DNA from: Candidatus Cloacimonadota bacterium
GTDB lineage: Bacteria; Cloacimonadota; Cloacimonadia; Cloacimonadales; Cloacimonadaceae
Reading direction: 5' to 3'
Assembly (NCBI GenBank): GCA_023228285.1
Contig: JALOBM010000003.1
Coordinates: forward strand, 18,893-82,892
Length of the DNA: 64,000 bases
Shown: positions 37,701 to 45,323 of the stretch, one piece after another
Layout of the letters: the number at the start of each line of letters is the position of its first letter
Numbering within the stretch: the stretch's first letter is position 1
The notes under the pieces: generated by a model
Told to the model about the DNA's origin: nothing
Database searches by the model: none
Seen by the model: only the letters and a program-made list of their open reading frames with translations
Made by a program: the position numbers and the translations under genes

Positions 37701-38625
37701 TCACGTATCCGGTACGATCCTCTCCATAGAATACTATGTAATCTGAAGCATCAAAACTGCCATCATCTGCGCCTACTACTTGGATTGGTATCTCGGAAAA
37801 TCTGTCTCCTGGCATAATCTCGGTTTGGTCTTGATACTGCCCTGTCGTACCGAAGAGTCTGAAACTACGGGGATCAATGTCTTCAAGAAGAAAGTCACTT
37901 AGTTGAGATCTGTTGATGCGGAACATACCGGTCTTGTCCACTTCAATCTTTGCCCACCAGGGGGATTGAGAAAAGTCTGCGTATTGAACATCAGTGCGGT
38001 AGGTTTTCAACCAATACTTGGCATTATCTTTATTCAAGACCTGATTGAAGAAAACATCGCTCATGTGATCTGAGCGGAGGATGCCTTTCTGGTCTGTATT
38101 TCCTGCTATCTGCACATTTATTCTGGCAGTTTTAATTACTTCCAGACCCAGATTACCGTCGTAGATGAAGGGATTGATGATAAACACCATATAGGGGTGA
38201 TCCCGGAAAGAATGAAGCCCGACACTGTACAATGCGCTTTGCTCGTAGGTGGTATACAGACTTTCGTTTATTTCATACAGATAGTCGGATATACCCTCAC
38301 TAGAAATCGGTGTGGGAACAGGCTTTATCCTCTTATTAAGGGAGATACGGGTCTTTGTGCTGGAGATTATTGTAGCACTGGCGCTGCCATCTGAAGGAAC
38401 GCCTATCTTGAATTCCAGAGTCGGTATGGAAGGAGAGCCGGGTATCTCCGGATAAGCTCCTTCGCGATAGCGTAGGGAACTGAAGTCTGGGCCCTCCGCA
38501 ATATCGTAGTCATCGAGGATAAAATCCAAGGTTATTTCATCGCTGCTTTGATCTACCACTGTGATGCTTGCTTGCATCCATATAATGGAGAACAACATAC
38601 TCAGTGCTAAAATGATCCGTTTCAT
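34762..38625 (-). CDS. C25 cysteine peptidase-like protein, PorU candidate (type IX secretion)
   Basis: 1287 residues with a signal peptide (MKRIILALSMLFSIIWMQAS). A beta-rich N-terminal region precedes a C25 domain carrying the His in YYIGHGSFD and the Cys in IAASCEISAFD (about 860-910). Ig-like segments follow, then a C-terminal FlgD-like sorting domain starting NLLIYPNPM (last about 90 residues). Size and layout match PorU, the sortase that removes sorting domains of type IX cargo, better than those of the 1673-residue C25 protein near porV. It is not next to porV, so assignment is by architecture. GAAGGA lies before the ATG, which overlaps the stop of the small OadG-like gene. Confidence 0.82.
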   Translation of the reverse strand: MKRIILALSMLFSIIWMQASITVVDQSSDEITLDFILDDYDIAEGPDFSSLRYREGAYPEIPGSPSIPTLEFKIGVPSDGSASATIISSTKTRISLNKRIKPVPTPISSEGISDYLYEINESLYTTYEQSALYSVGLHSFRDHPYMVFIINPFIYDGNLGLEVIKTARINVQIAGNTDQKGILRSDHMSDVFFNQVLNKDNAKYWLKTYRTDVQYADFSQSPWWAKIEVDKTGMFRINRSQLSDFLLEDIDPRSFRLFGTTGQYQDQTEIMPGDRFSEIPIQVVGADDGSFDASDYIVFYGEDRTGYVKNSILQTSDQSIYHNPYSHNGIYWLSFAGNFPSPPLRIQQDDVVFAYNDSTDYHTANVHIEQESYRPSITGYTWYMARMNGNTTMDYSFDIDLPDLDPSIDQQLIMRMRQDSGTGAVTNQISVYVNGNLVPSSETNTNVHTWYGSTIFKFSRSTQYFVAGSNTITIRVIRNSSNNINLDYYSVSYARKLIKKNEQYTVNAVENNFMLPVKYIFNGYASDITVYKVMPGNNISNINIMPESDSFHFITRSNADTKFYVSRPAELYSPASITVLEPKDLTAPKDPVESVIVVPEEFAGKAEELAEMYRQNWGMATRVVLQSDIMNQFNGGYPDPMAIRQFLRYLYHNLPEPKIRSLTLLGMGTMDWRNYSRVAAGKNKVMIFQHPTNYITSDDYFGMLTNLNHPEIAIGRYPVSTLSDLNIMMENFRRYTQEPKPGLWRNSLLFLADDNVNGTNTMDWQHTRDMQSLSTFINPQVLNTKIFAAEYDTDEFLNKPRVRDEMFEEINEGKLIWYYIGHGSFDTLGMQNYFTGSTDIGKFRNPDMLPLFIAASCEISAFDHWSYESLGQKTILVNNGGAIASVAATRKSFPDPNNDLMELFIPNMTNSRMPLGTALTAAKTTYTQSVNNDAMYIILGDPNLYTVPPQSIPSIRPISGGKDKNLFHSRQHASFSGHMNEKGISGEALFKAYNSDSEYTFAGIDISKKGNPIFNGSVTVKESSFHGGFWVPDDVLSGNSGLVLSYLWDNASNTDYISYYHPLNLSDEVLPDSMPNEAPPAIDIFLGSYDFRAGDTVNTSPVLYAKIADSNGINVTGSAGHNILLVIDNSLQPLVVTGYFTYDVDSAVSGTLTFPMPTLDEGPHTIQLIAFDNFNLPSVATTHFIAKDSGPISLQNLLIYPNPMKKDAHITFIISESAEVTVEIFTMSGRRIRRIETTAQQGFNKIPFDGRDQFNDKLANNTYFFRVKAKTQDGKSIEARDRFVVYK

Positions 38626-38774
38626 TTGTCCTTCTTTGGGGTAAATATCTTCTCCAAACCATAGATCAACAGGTAGAATATTCCGGTAAACACAAATATC
38701 CCCAGCATGCCCTGGCCCATCATCCAGAGCGAGTATTGTATCGTTTCAGGTTTACTAAGCAGTAGTTGCAACAT
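38622..38774 (-). CDS. 50-residue OadG-like single-helix membrane protein
   Basis: A short gene (51 codons with stop) that is easy to miss. ATG at 38774 with AGAGGAT upstream; the TGA forms an ATGA overlap with the C25 gene start. The protein begins MLQLLLSKPETIQYSLWMM and has one helix, including GQGMLGIFVFTGIFYLLIYG, then a basic tail ending KKDK. This GxGM-hydrophobic pattern resembles the gamma (OadG) subunit of sodium-pumping decarboxylases and small OadG-related proteins. No alpha or beta decarboxylase gene is in the window. It sits 15 bases after rlmH, so it is well placed in the operon; function is a guess. Confidence 0.65.
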   Translation of the reverse strand: MLQLLLSKPETIQYSLWMMGQGMLGIFVFTGIFYLLIYGLEKIFTPKKDK

Positions 38775-38789
38775 AAGGCATATCCTCTT

Positions 38790-39257
38790 TCATTCTATAT
38801 GATACTGTCGGCCATTCTTGATCATCATGGCACGATATATTTGCTCGATCAGAACCAAGCGTGCAATTCGATGAGTGAAGGTGAGGCTCGACAAACTAAG
38901 ACAAACATCGGCAGAGGCTTTCAGCTCGTCGCTGCTGCCATATACTCCACCAATCACAAAAACAATACGTTTACCGATAGATATATTAGTCAGAAACTGC
39001 GAAAAATCAAGAGAAGTTTTCATTGTACCTTTCTCATCCAACAATACCAGATAATCTCCGGTCTCGATTCTAGATAACACTTCTTGTCCTTCTTTCTTGA
39101 TTACTAAATCTTTATTTCCGGTTTCTTTGATGCTAACATCGGGCAGTTGCACGATATCCAATTTGCAGTATGGCTTTATTCTCTTCAGGTACTCCGAAAT
39201 AGCTACCGTCAGCCAGCTGTCTTTGTCTTTGCCCAGCTGTATGATTCTGATCTTCAT
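38790..39257 (-). CDS. rlmH: 23S rRNA (pseudouridine1915-N3)-methyltransferase
   Basis: SPOUT-class methyltransferase acting on helix 69 of 23S rRNA in the assembled 70S ribosome. 155 residues: IRIIQLGKDKDSWL start, LLDEKGTMKTS, the knot motif FVIGGVYGSSDELK and the conserved C-terminal segment THRIARLVLIEQIYRA ending RQYHIE. Length is normal. ATGA overlap with ptb upstream. Confidence 0.94.
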   Translation of the reverse strand: MKIRIIQLGKDKDSWLTVAISEYLKRIKPYCKLDIVQLPDVSIKETGNKDLVIKKEGQEVLSRIETGDYLVLLDEKGTMKTSLDFSQFLTNISIGKRIVFVIGGVYGSSDELKASADVCLSLSSLTFTHRIARLVLIEQIYRAMMIKNGRQYHIE

Positions 39258-40156
39258 CTTATCATGGAAGCCAGAGCCAGTGCCATGCAGAGCATCTTTA
39301 TTTCACCGTCATCTGCTCTGGACGGTATCAGGATAGGGGCTTTTGTGCCCATTACCACATGAGCTACGCGGTACTTGCAATAGTAGGTCAACATCTTTCC
39401 GTAGATGTTGCCTGCTTCGATATTTGGTACAATCATGATGTCGGCATTTCCGCCAACTGGGCTGTTAATACCCTTCATCTTTGCGGCCTTGATATCCACA
39501 GCGTTGTCGAAAGCAAGAGGTCCTTCGATGATACATCCGGGTATCTGATTGCGTTCGTTCATTTTGGAGATCATCGCAGCATCCATAGTTGCCGGCATTT
39601 TTGGATTTACAACTTCAACTGCTGAAAGGATTGCTACTTTAGGGTTGGGATTGCCCAGATAGTGGGCTACCTGAACTGCATTCCTGATGATGGCGATCTT
39701 TTCAGAGAGGTCTGGCATGAGGTTGATTCCTCCATCGCTCATCAGCTTGATTCCTTCCGGATGCTCATAAGCCAAAACATCAGATATCACATCACTGGTA
39801 CGCAGTCCTTTCTCTTTATCCAATACTGCACGCAGCAACATTGATGTGTCGGTCTTACCCTTCAATATAATGTCGGCTTTGTTCTCTCTTGCCAGAGCTA
39901 CTGATGTCTTTGCAGCAAGAACAAGGTCTTTTCCTGTGTCCACTATCTCAAAACTATGAGAGTGTTCCGGAGCCAAGCGCTGGAGCAGTTCCCGGATGGA
40001 CGGAGCATCACCCACAAGGATGCTTTCTGCCAGGGATTCCTCTTTAGCCAGGATAGCAGCGTCCAATACGCTTTCGGTGTGTGCAGCGGCGATAACAACA
40101 GTGCCACGGCGGGAATCTTTCACTTTTTGTACAAGCTCATTAAAATCTTTAATCAT
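39254..40156 (-). CDS. ptb: Phosphate butyryltransferase family enzyme
   Basis: 300 residues of the phosphate acetyl/butyryltransferase family, which exchanges CoA for phosphate on short acyl-CoAs (butyryl-, isobutyryl-, isovaleryl-CoA). This lets the cell make ATP through an acyl kinase. Seen: ADIILKGKTDTSMLLRAVLD, SDGGINLMPDL, NPKMPATMDAAMISKM, GPLAFDNAVD and NIEAGNIYGKMLTY. The short length without an N-terminal DRTGG domain and the SDGGINL motif favour Ptb over Pta. No butyrate kinase gene is visible here. It fits amino-acid or peptide fermentation. Overlaps rlmH by 4 bases. Confidence 0.88.
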   Translation of the reverse strand: MIKDFNELVQKVKDSRRGTVVIAAAHTESVLDAAILAKEESLAESILVGDAPSIRELLQRLAPEHSHSFEIVDTGKDLVLAAKTSVALARENKADIILKGKTDTSMLLRAVLDKEKGLRTSDVISDVLAYEHPEGIKLMSDGGINLMPDLSEKIAIIRNAVQVAHYLGNPNPKVAILSAVEVVNPKMPATMDAAMISKMNERNQIPGCIIEGPLAFDNAVDIKAAKMKGINSPVGGNADIMIVPNIEAGNIYGKMLTYYCKYRVAHVVMGTKAPILIPSRADDGEIKMLCMALALASMIR

Positions 40157-40173
40157 TTAGAAAGCTCCTTTGG

Positions 40174-41061
40174 CTAATAATTATAACGGTCTATGAATTC
40201 ATCCACAAAGGCATCTTCTTCCGGTTTCAGTTCCACAAGAATTTTCTTCAGGGCTTCCTTCTGGATCTGTCGGACGCGTTCCCTGGAAAGTCCCATTACT
40301 TCTGCGATTTGAGCGAAATTCTTGGTCTCATGCTTATCATTTAGGCCAAAGTAAGTTCGGATGATCTCCGCTTCGCGGTGTTCCAATTTATCGATAGCAT
40401 TGTGGATGCGTGATGTAAGTTTATCTTGTTGGTATAGTTGTTGCGGATCCAGGGTGTCTTTATCTTCCAGAAGATCCCTGGTAGTGTAGTCTTGAAAGTC
40501 TGTGGTTTGCATGATATCGTCATAAGATGAAGTATCCGGCATCTGTTCTTTGAGCAAATCCACTGATTTTTCTGTGATGTTTAGTCTGTCGGCTATCTCT
40601 TCTGAGCTGGCTTTTTCCCCGGTCTCTGCAAACACTCTCTCCTGAGTAGCCTTGATGCGGTGTGCAGTACTGGATTTTCCCAAGGGGACACGAATAAGAG
40701 ACGATTTCTCGGAAACTGCCAGCATAATCCGTTGTTTGATCCACCAAATAGCATAAGAGATCAACTTGATATCCTTATCTGGATCGAACTTCTCTATGGC
40801 TTTGATAAGGCCGATGTTGCCTTCACTGATCAATTCCGATAGAGACAAGCCCCGATTCTGATAACGGGCGGCGATCTTGACCACAAATTTCAGATTCGCC
40901 TGAATGAGGCGGTTCATCGCTTCAGCATCTCCATTGCGGGCTTTCTTCCCCAATTCATGCTCTTCATGCCTGCTCAAGGGCTTGAACTTTGAAATCTCAT
41001 TCAGATAGCTCTGCAGAGCTTTATCTGCAAAGACACTATCTCTTCTCACTCTTCTGGGCAT
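40174..41061 (-). CDS. RNA polymerase sigma-70 factor, short RpoD/RpoS type
   Basis: 295 residues from the ATG at 41061 (a GTG at 41073, overlapping the upstream stop, is an equally possible start). Region 1.2 (LQSYLNEISKFKPLSRHEE), region 2 with NLKFVVKIAARYQNRGLSL, ELISEGNIGLIKAIEKFDP and ISYAIWWIKQRI, region 3, and region 4 helix-turn-helix (FAQIAEVMGLSRERVRQIQ). It lacks the long region 1.1, as do the about 290-residue primary sigma factors of Bacteroidota and Chlorobiota. It may be the housekeeping sigma of this organism or an RpoS-like paralogue. Directly after a LysM/M23 peptidase gene. Confidence 0.9.
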   Translation of the reverse strand: MPRRVRRDSVFADKALQSYLNEISKFKPLSRHEEHELGKKARNGDAEAMNRLIQANLKFVVKIAARYQNRGLSLSELISEGNIGLIKAIEKFDPDKDIKLISYAIWWIKQRIMLAVSEKSSLIRVPLGKSSTAHRIKATQERVFAETGEKASSEEIADRLNITEKSVDLLKEQMPDTSSYDDIMQTTDFQDYTTRDLLEDKDTLDPQQLYQQDKLTSRIHNAIDKLEHREAEIIRTYFGLNDKHETKNFAQIAEVMGLSRERVRQIQKEALKKILVELKPEEDAFVDEFIDRYNY

Positions 41062-41069
41062 ATTCAAAA

Positions 41070-42299
41070 TCACCCTTGTCCCAGAGGTAGAACTTTTCGA
41101 GGATTGATTGCTTTACCTTTGATGCGATACTCAAAGTGTAAGTGTGACCCAGTAGCGTTTCCAGTAGATCCGACCGTTGCAATCTGTTGACCCTTTTGGA
41201 TCTTATCGCCCACTGCCACGAGATTCTTTTCATTGTGGGCATACACGGTCATCACAAAATCTGGATGCTCAATGACCACAACATTACCATAGGCTCCCTG
41301 CACACCGGAGTAAACCACGGTTCCATCCAAAACTGCGTAGATGGGAGTTCCGTTCTTTGCTCCGAGATCTATCCCCTTGTGTGGTCTGCCATTGCGCAAA
41401 CCGTATTCTGAGAGTATCTTCCCTTCCACAGGCATTATTAGATCATCTCGTATCTTGTCTTTGTTGATGATGTCTGCTTCGGTGAGTGATACTCCGGAAG
41501 GTGTAGATCCTCCGGGTCTGGGGCTTCCTGCCAGATATATCTTTTGTCCTACCCGGATATCGTTTGAAAGCAGGGAGTTGATCCTTTTGATCTCATCCAC
41601 GGTCATGTTGTTTTCCCGGGCGATCTTGAAGAGAGTGTCTTTGGGTTGAACTATATACACCTTTTCTATGACTTCAGTATCTGCATCTGATGTTGGTGGC
41701 GTAGTAACCGGGATCTGCGGTTTGATCTCATTTACATCAGTGTCTTCATTGTCACTTTCAGACTTTGGTGCCTTGTAGGGATCCTTTATGATGATCCGTT
41801 GTCCGGGGTAAATGGATACTTTTTCAGTTTCAAAGCTGTTCCACTTCAGCATTTCATGGAAGCTGATGTTATGGTTTTTGGCAATTCTAAAGAGGTTATC
41901 TCCCCTTTGTACTTTATAAAAGTAGTCTGCGGGAAGAGATGATCTTTGAAATGTGGGAGCTGGATCAGGAGCCGGAGTTGGAGTAGGTGAAGCTACTGTA
42001 GCTGGGCCTTGTTGAACGGGTTGCGTGGCTTGCGGTTTATCCCTTTCTACAGGAGCAGGGGTGGAAACAGGAGTTGTCTCTGAGACACGTACTTTCAGTA
42101 CTTGACCAATGGATAAGTTGGTGGTGCTTAACTGATTCAAGTCCTGAATTTCCTGCACAGTCATTCCGTACTTTCTGGCCAGGCCGTAGAGAGTATCGCC
42201 GCGTTTTACAATATGGTTCTGCACTTGTGCCAATGCCATTACCGGAATCATCAATAAAACCAGCACAAGGCAGCGTATTCTATCCAATTTCAAAATCAT
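41070..42299 (-). CDS. LysM-repeat M23 peptidoglycan endopeptidase (NlpD/MepM-like)
   Basis: 409 residues. Signal peptide, then three LysM peptidoglycan-binding modules (about 28-72, 126-170, 212-256; each with a GDTLYGLA, GDNLFRIA or KDTLFKIA core) separated by Pro/Thr-rich linkers, and a C-terminal M23 (LytM) domain. Zinc ligands are intact: HKGIDLG (about 307-313) and the HLHFE motif (about 389-393). It is therefore probably an active cell-wall hydrolase rather than a degenerate activator. Upstream of the sigma gene, echoing the nlpD-rpoS arrangement of gammaproteobacteria and often following pcm/surE there. Start overlaps acyP by 20 bases. Confidence 0.92.
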   Translation of the reverse strand: MILKLDRIRCLVLVLLMIPVMALAQVQNHIVKRGDTLYGLARKYGMTVQEIQDLNQLSTTNLSIGQVLKVRVSETTPVSTPAPVERDKPQATQPVQQGPATVASPTPTPAPDPAPTFQRSSLPADYFYKVQRGDNLFRIAKNHNISFHEMLKWNSFETEKVSIYPGQRIIIKDPYKAPKSESDNEDTDVNEIKPQIPVTTPPTSDADTEVIEKVYIVQPKDTLFKIARENNMTVDEIKRINSLLSNDIRVGQKIYLAGSPRPGGSTPSGVSLTEADIINKDKIRDDLIMPVEGKILSEYGLRNGRPHKGIDLGAKNGTPIYAVLDGTVVYSGVQGAYGNVVVIEHPDFVMTVYAHNEKNLVAVGDKIQKGQQIATVGSTGNATGSHLHFEYRIKGKAINPRKVLPLGQG

Positions 42300-42549
42300 G
42301 ATACCTGTTTTCAGTGTTCATTATTTCTTTTGTGATCTGCTCTACCCGGGAAAAGCCATTTCCCCTGCGTAGCATTTCACAAAAGCTGTCGATCAGAAAT
42401 TCATCAGCCTCAGCTACGATGTACACGCTTCGGTCAGGCAGATTGCGGACATATCCCGTAATCCCCATTTGCAGAGCGCTTTCTCTCGCATGATAGCGAT
42501 ATCCAACTCCCTGTACCCGGCCTCGAACGTGAATCTCGTAAATCGGCAT
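42280..42549 (-). CDS. acyP: Acylphosphatase
   Basis: 89 residues with the acylphosphatase signature GRVQGVGYRYHARESA (catalytic Arg in the GVGYR loop) and GYVRNLPDRSVYIVAEA (Asn in YVRN). Hydrolyses the carboxyl-phosphate bond of acyl phosphates. Ends EIG rather than the usual Y/F. First gene of the acyP-LysM-sigma-ptb-rlmH run. Confidence 0.93.
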   Translation of the reverse strand: MPIYEIHVRGRVQGVGYRYHARESALQMGITGYVRNLPDRSVYIVAEADEFLIDSFCEMLRRGNGFSRVEQITKEIMNTENRYHDFEIG

Positions 42550-42829
42550 AATTACTCACTTTCAGATTTAGGTTCTTTCTATTTCAGACTATGATATTTG
42601 TCAAGGATTCGTTTCAATACGGAATGTGCTCAATTGATATATCAGAAATCTGCAAAGATAGAGAAAGCAAACGACCGGGTTTCTGCTTTTCGCGGGTTTT
42701 ATCCACTTTCGCGTTTGCGGGGATGAAAGGTACAAACTGGTACTTGAAATAGATAGCTTTGATAGTACTCAAAAAAGAATCGATGTAACTGCTCAACCTG
42801 GTGCTGGCTCTTTATCAGGCATTAAGGGA

Positions 42830-43855
42830 CTATACAAATTCTGCCTTCAATTCACGTAACATCAAGTCTCTCATGGCTTCCTGCGGGTCTTTATCCTCGT
42901 ACAAGATTCTATATACCTGAGTTACGATCGGCATCTCGACATCTAGCTTTTTCGCCAGTTGATACACACTACGGGTGCTGGCAACACCTTCAGCTACCAT
43001 CTGCATGGAAGCTTGAACCTCCGCAAGAGTTTTACCTTTGCCAATCTCGTAGCCTACATAGCGATTTCGGCTATTGGGACTGATGGCTGTGGTAATAAGG
43101 TCTCCGATACCAGAGAGACCTAGAAAAGTCTCTGGTTGAGCATTCATGCTTTTTCCGAAGCGACTAATTTCTACGATTCCTCTTGTCAGAAGTGCGCCCA
43201 TAGTATTGTCCCCAAAGCCCAATCCGCTTACAATCCCAGCTGCAATGGCAATGATGTTTTTGATTGCTCCGCCAATCTCCACTCCGATAATATCTGAGCT
43301 TCTATAGGTTCTGAAGTAATGATTGGAAAATACTCCCTGGAGTCTTTTCAAGAGCTCTTCATCACTACCGGCGATCACTACTGTGGTTGGTACCTCACGA
43401 GCCACTTCTTCGGCGTGACTGGGTCCGGAAAGGGCACAAATCTTGTTGTGTACGGTTTTGGGCAGCTCTTCAATGAGTATCCTATCGATGGTTTTCAAGG
43501 TATTTTCTTCGATGCCTTTGGCAACATTCACGATTGCCATCAAATCCCGTCGGAGCCAGATCCTGGCGGCAATGTCGGAAGGAATGGAACGAAGAGTATT
43601 GCGAATGAATTGGGAAGGAGTAGCCAGGAGCATAATATCACTGCAGAAATCAGCAACATCCGCAAAAGAATCGCTGAATGCGATGCTTTCCGGCAGGCTA
43701 ATTCCTTTTAACAGAACTGGATTGGCATGGTTTTCTTTGAGCGACGCCAAAAAATCTGGATTGTACTCCCACACCAAGAGTTCATGCCCGTTTTCTGCCA
43801 GTAACTTGGCCAGAGCCAAGCCCCAACCTCCGCCACCGATGATGGATATCTTCAT
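42830..43855 (-). CDS. gpsA: Glycerol-3-phosphate dehydrogenase [NAD(P)+]
   Basis: Makes sn-glycerol-3-phosphate for phospholipid synthesis. 341 residues; N-terminal Rossmann GGGGWGLALAKLLAENGH, LATPSQFIRNTL, AKGIE, ALSGPSHAEEVA and the C-terminal catalytic segment VEIGGAIKNIIAIAAG (Lys) with GLSGIGDLITT and SRNRYVG. Length is normal. ATGA overlap with the acidic 104-residue gene upstream. The 280-bp gap after it holds no convincing gene. Confidence 0.95.
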   Translation of the reverse strand: MKISIIGGGGWGLALAKLLAENGHELLVWEYNPDFLASLKENHANPVLLKGISLPESIAFSDSFADVADFCSDIMLLATPSQFIRNTLRSIPSDIAARIWLRRDLMAIVNVAKGIEENTLKTIDRILIEELPKTVHNKICALSGPSHAEEVAREVPTTVVIAGSDEELLKRLQGVFSNHYFRTYRSSDIIGVEIGGAIKNIIAIAAGIVSGLGFGDNTMGALLTRGIVEISRFGKSMNAQPETFLGLSGIGDLITTAISPNSRNRYVGYEIGKGKTLAEVQASMQMVAEGVASTRSVYQLAKKLDVEMPIVTQVYRILYEDKDPQEAMRDLMLRELKAEFV

Positions 43856-44166
43856 TTCTTTATCAGGTCGCAGAATGCTATTAGATCCTCATCATCTTCA
43901 TCGTCATCAAAATCATCGTCTTCGTCTTCGTCTGCCACCCAATCCGGACAAAACAGGAGATCTTCTTCAAAATCCCAACCGTCCACATTAACAAAGCCGA
44001 ATTTATCCAGAGTCTCTTCTTCCCAAAAGGAATAGTGGCACACACCGTCGGCATTTGCCCACACCAGAACCGGATTTTTAAAGTGACGTAATTCTATTTT
44101 ATGATTCTCGACCAGATCCAAGAATTCCTTGATCTTTTTGCGATCTTTTTCTTGGTGAAACTCCAT
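43852..44166 (-). CDS. Acidic hypothetical protein with Asp/Glu-rich C-terminus
   Basis: 104 residues. The N-terminal two thirds are mixed helix/beta with FKNPVLVWANADGVCHYSFW and GWDFEEDLLFCPDW. Residues about 80-94 are almost all Asp/Glu before the tail LIAFCDLIKK. No signal peptide, no known motif. Its stop overlaps the gpsA start (ATGA) and it follows the outer-membrane barrel gene by 16 bases, so it is a real operon member. Function unknown. Confidence 0.78.
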   Translation of the reverse strand: MEFHQEKDRKKIKEFLDLVENHKIELRHFKNPVLVWANADGVCHYSFWEEETLDKFGFVNVDGWDFEEDLLFCPDWVADEDEDDDFDDDEDDEDLIAFCDLIKK

Positions 44167-44182
44167 GATGTACCTCGCTGTT

Positions 44183-45319
44183 CTAAAATTTATGACTTAC
44201 CGAGGCGGAGAAGCGGTTCTCGCTGAATTCTTTTAAGCGGAGCACGCTCTCATTCGGAGATTCTACATTCCTGTATATGTGCAAGTAGTCAAGTGATAAT
44301 TTCCAATCCGGATGCAGCTTCAGGTCCAAGCCGGCAGTTGTGTTGTAGATACAATACTCCCGCCCGCCATACCATTGGCTGTCTCCCTGGTAAAAGCGGT
44401 CTTCACGACTTAACTCCAGATAGGGTTGCCAACTCTGATTTTTGGTGCTATCACCGCTGAAGGGCATTTCCTTCATCCGCAGAACACAGCGATAGATATT
44501 GCTGTCGTAGCTGCCATCGTCATCGTTCAGTTCATCATAACGCGTGTTATCGTAGGTTCGGAAAGCATAGGATCCTTGCAGTGTGAAAGCGGGGAAGTGG
44601 TATCTGGCGCCGAGTTCTGTGGTGAGCCTGTTGCCATCCGCTTCGCTGAAGTATTTGTTATAATACAAGTCTTCATAACGGAGGTTCCCAAAAGCCGTAA
44701 AGTGCTTCATTGGACGGATAATAATATCTCCCCGATAGAGGTTTCTTGAATAGGAGTATTGCTCGTGGTCTCCGCTACCGTCACTATCTTTGTAATGACG
44801 GTAATAAATATGGGGATAGTAGCCATACAGAGCGCTAATACTCCAATAGTGGCGATCAACACGGATTCTGGCAATGCTGTCTGTGCGATACTTATCTTTA
44901 TTACTCAGGTTTTGGCTGATGGTTCCGGTAACGGAAGGCGTAAATGTCCACCAGCGATAAGGGATTGGATACGCTAAATCCACTCTTGTGAAGAGATTCA
45001 AGTCGTCAGTGGTTTCTGCCCAATCGAGGGCTGAACTACCGTTTTCCCATCTGGACAAATCATCATCTGACAACTGGAACAGATTATCCGAGTAACCCGC
45101 TCCAAGGCTTATCTCTCCTTCCAACTGGGCATGTGCCATGCCAAATGCAAGCAGAAACAGACTCAGGCATAAGATGATGGGGCGGAAGTTCTTTTTTCGA
45201 GCAAGACTGCGGGGGTTTCGCACTTTCTTCTCCTCAGGATACTTCATATCCTCTTGCTGATCCGGGTATATCTCGCGTTGAGATTTGGTCTCGCTACTGA
45301 TTTCTTCTGTAAAACTCAT
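44183..45319 (-). CDS. Outer-membrane beta-barrel protein linked to poly-gamma-glutamate genes
   Basis: 378 residues. An unusually long charged N-terminus (about 45 residues) precedes a signal-like hydrophobic segment ending FGMAHAQ; a later start at ATG 45247 would give a normal signal peptide. The mature part is rich in alternating aromatic/polar beta strands (SLGAGYSDNLFQL, ALYGYYPHIYYRHY, LEL, LDYLHIYRN) and ends SASVSHKF with a C-terminal Phe, the outer-membrane barrel signature. It lies downstream of pgsB-pgsC-pgsW and a secreted protein with 4-16 base gaps, so a role in moving or anchoring polymer at the outer membrane is inferred. Confidence 0.8.
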   Translation of the reverse strand: MSFTEEISSETKSQREIYPDQQEDMKYPEEKKVRNPRSLARKKNFRPIILCLSLFLLAFGMAHAQLEGEISLGAGYSDNLFQLSDDDLSRWENGSSALDWAETTDDLNLFTRVDLAYPIPYRWWTFTPSVTGTISQNLSNKDKYRTDSIARIRVDRHYWSISALYGYYPHIYYRHYKDSDGSGDHEQYSYSRNLYRGDIIIRPMKHFTAFGNLRYEDLYYNKYFSEADGNRLTTELGARYHFPAFTLQGSYAFRTYDNTRYDELNDDDGSYDSNIYRCVLRMKEMPFSGDSTKNQSWQPYLELSREDRFYQGDSQWYGGREYCIYNTTAGLDLKLHPDWKLSLDYLHIYRNVESPNESVLRLKEFSENRFSASVSHKF

Positions 45320-45323
45320 GAAT

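Noticed and set aside
38766-39077. 103-codon frame on the plus strand
   Set aside because: Antisense to rlmH and the small OadG-like gene, both better supported.
42614-42796. 60-codon frame on the minus strand between gpsA and acyP
   Set aside because: TTG start, no ribosome site, low-complexity composition and no family resemblance. Left as non-coding.
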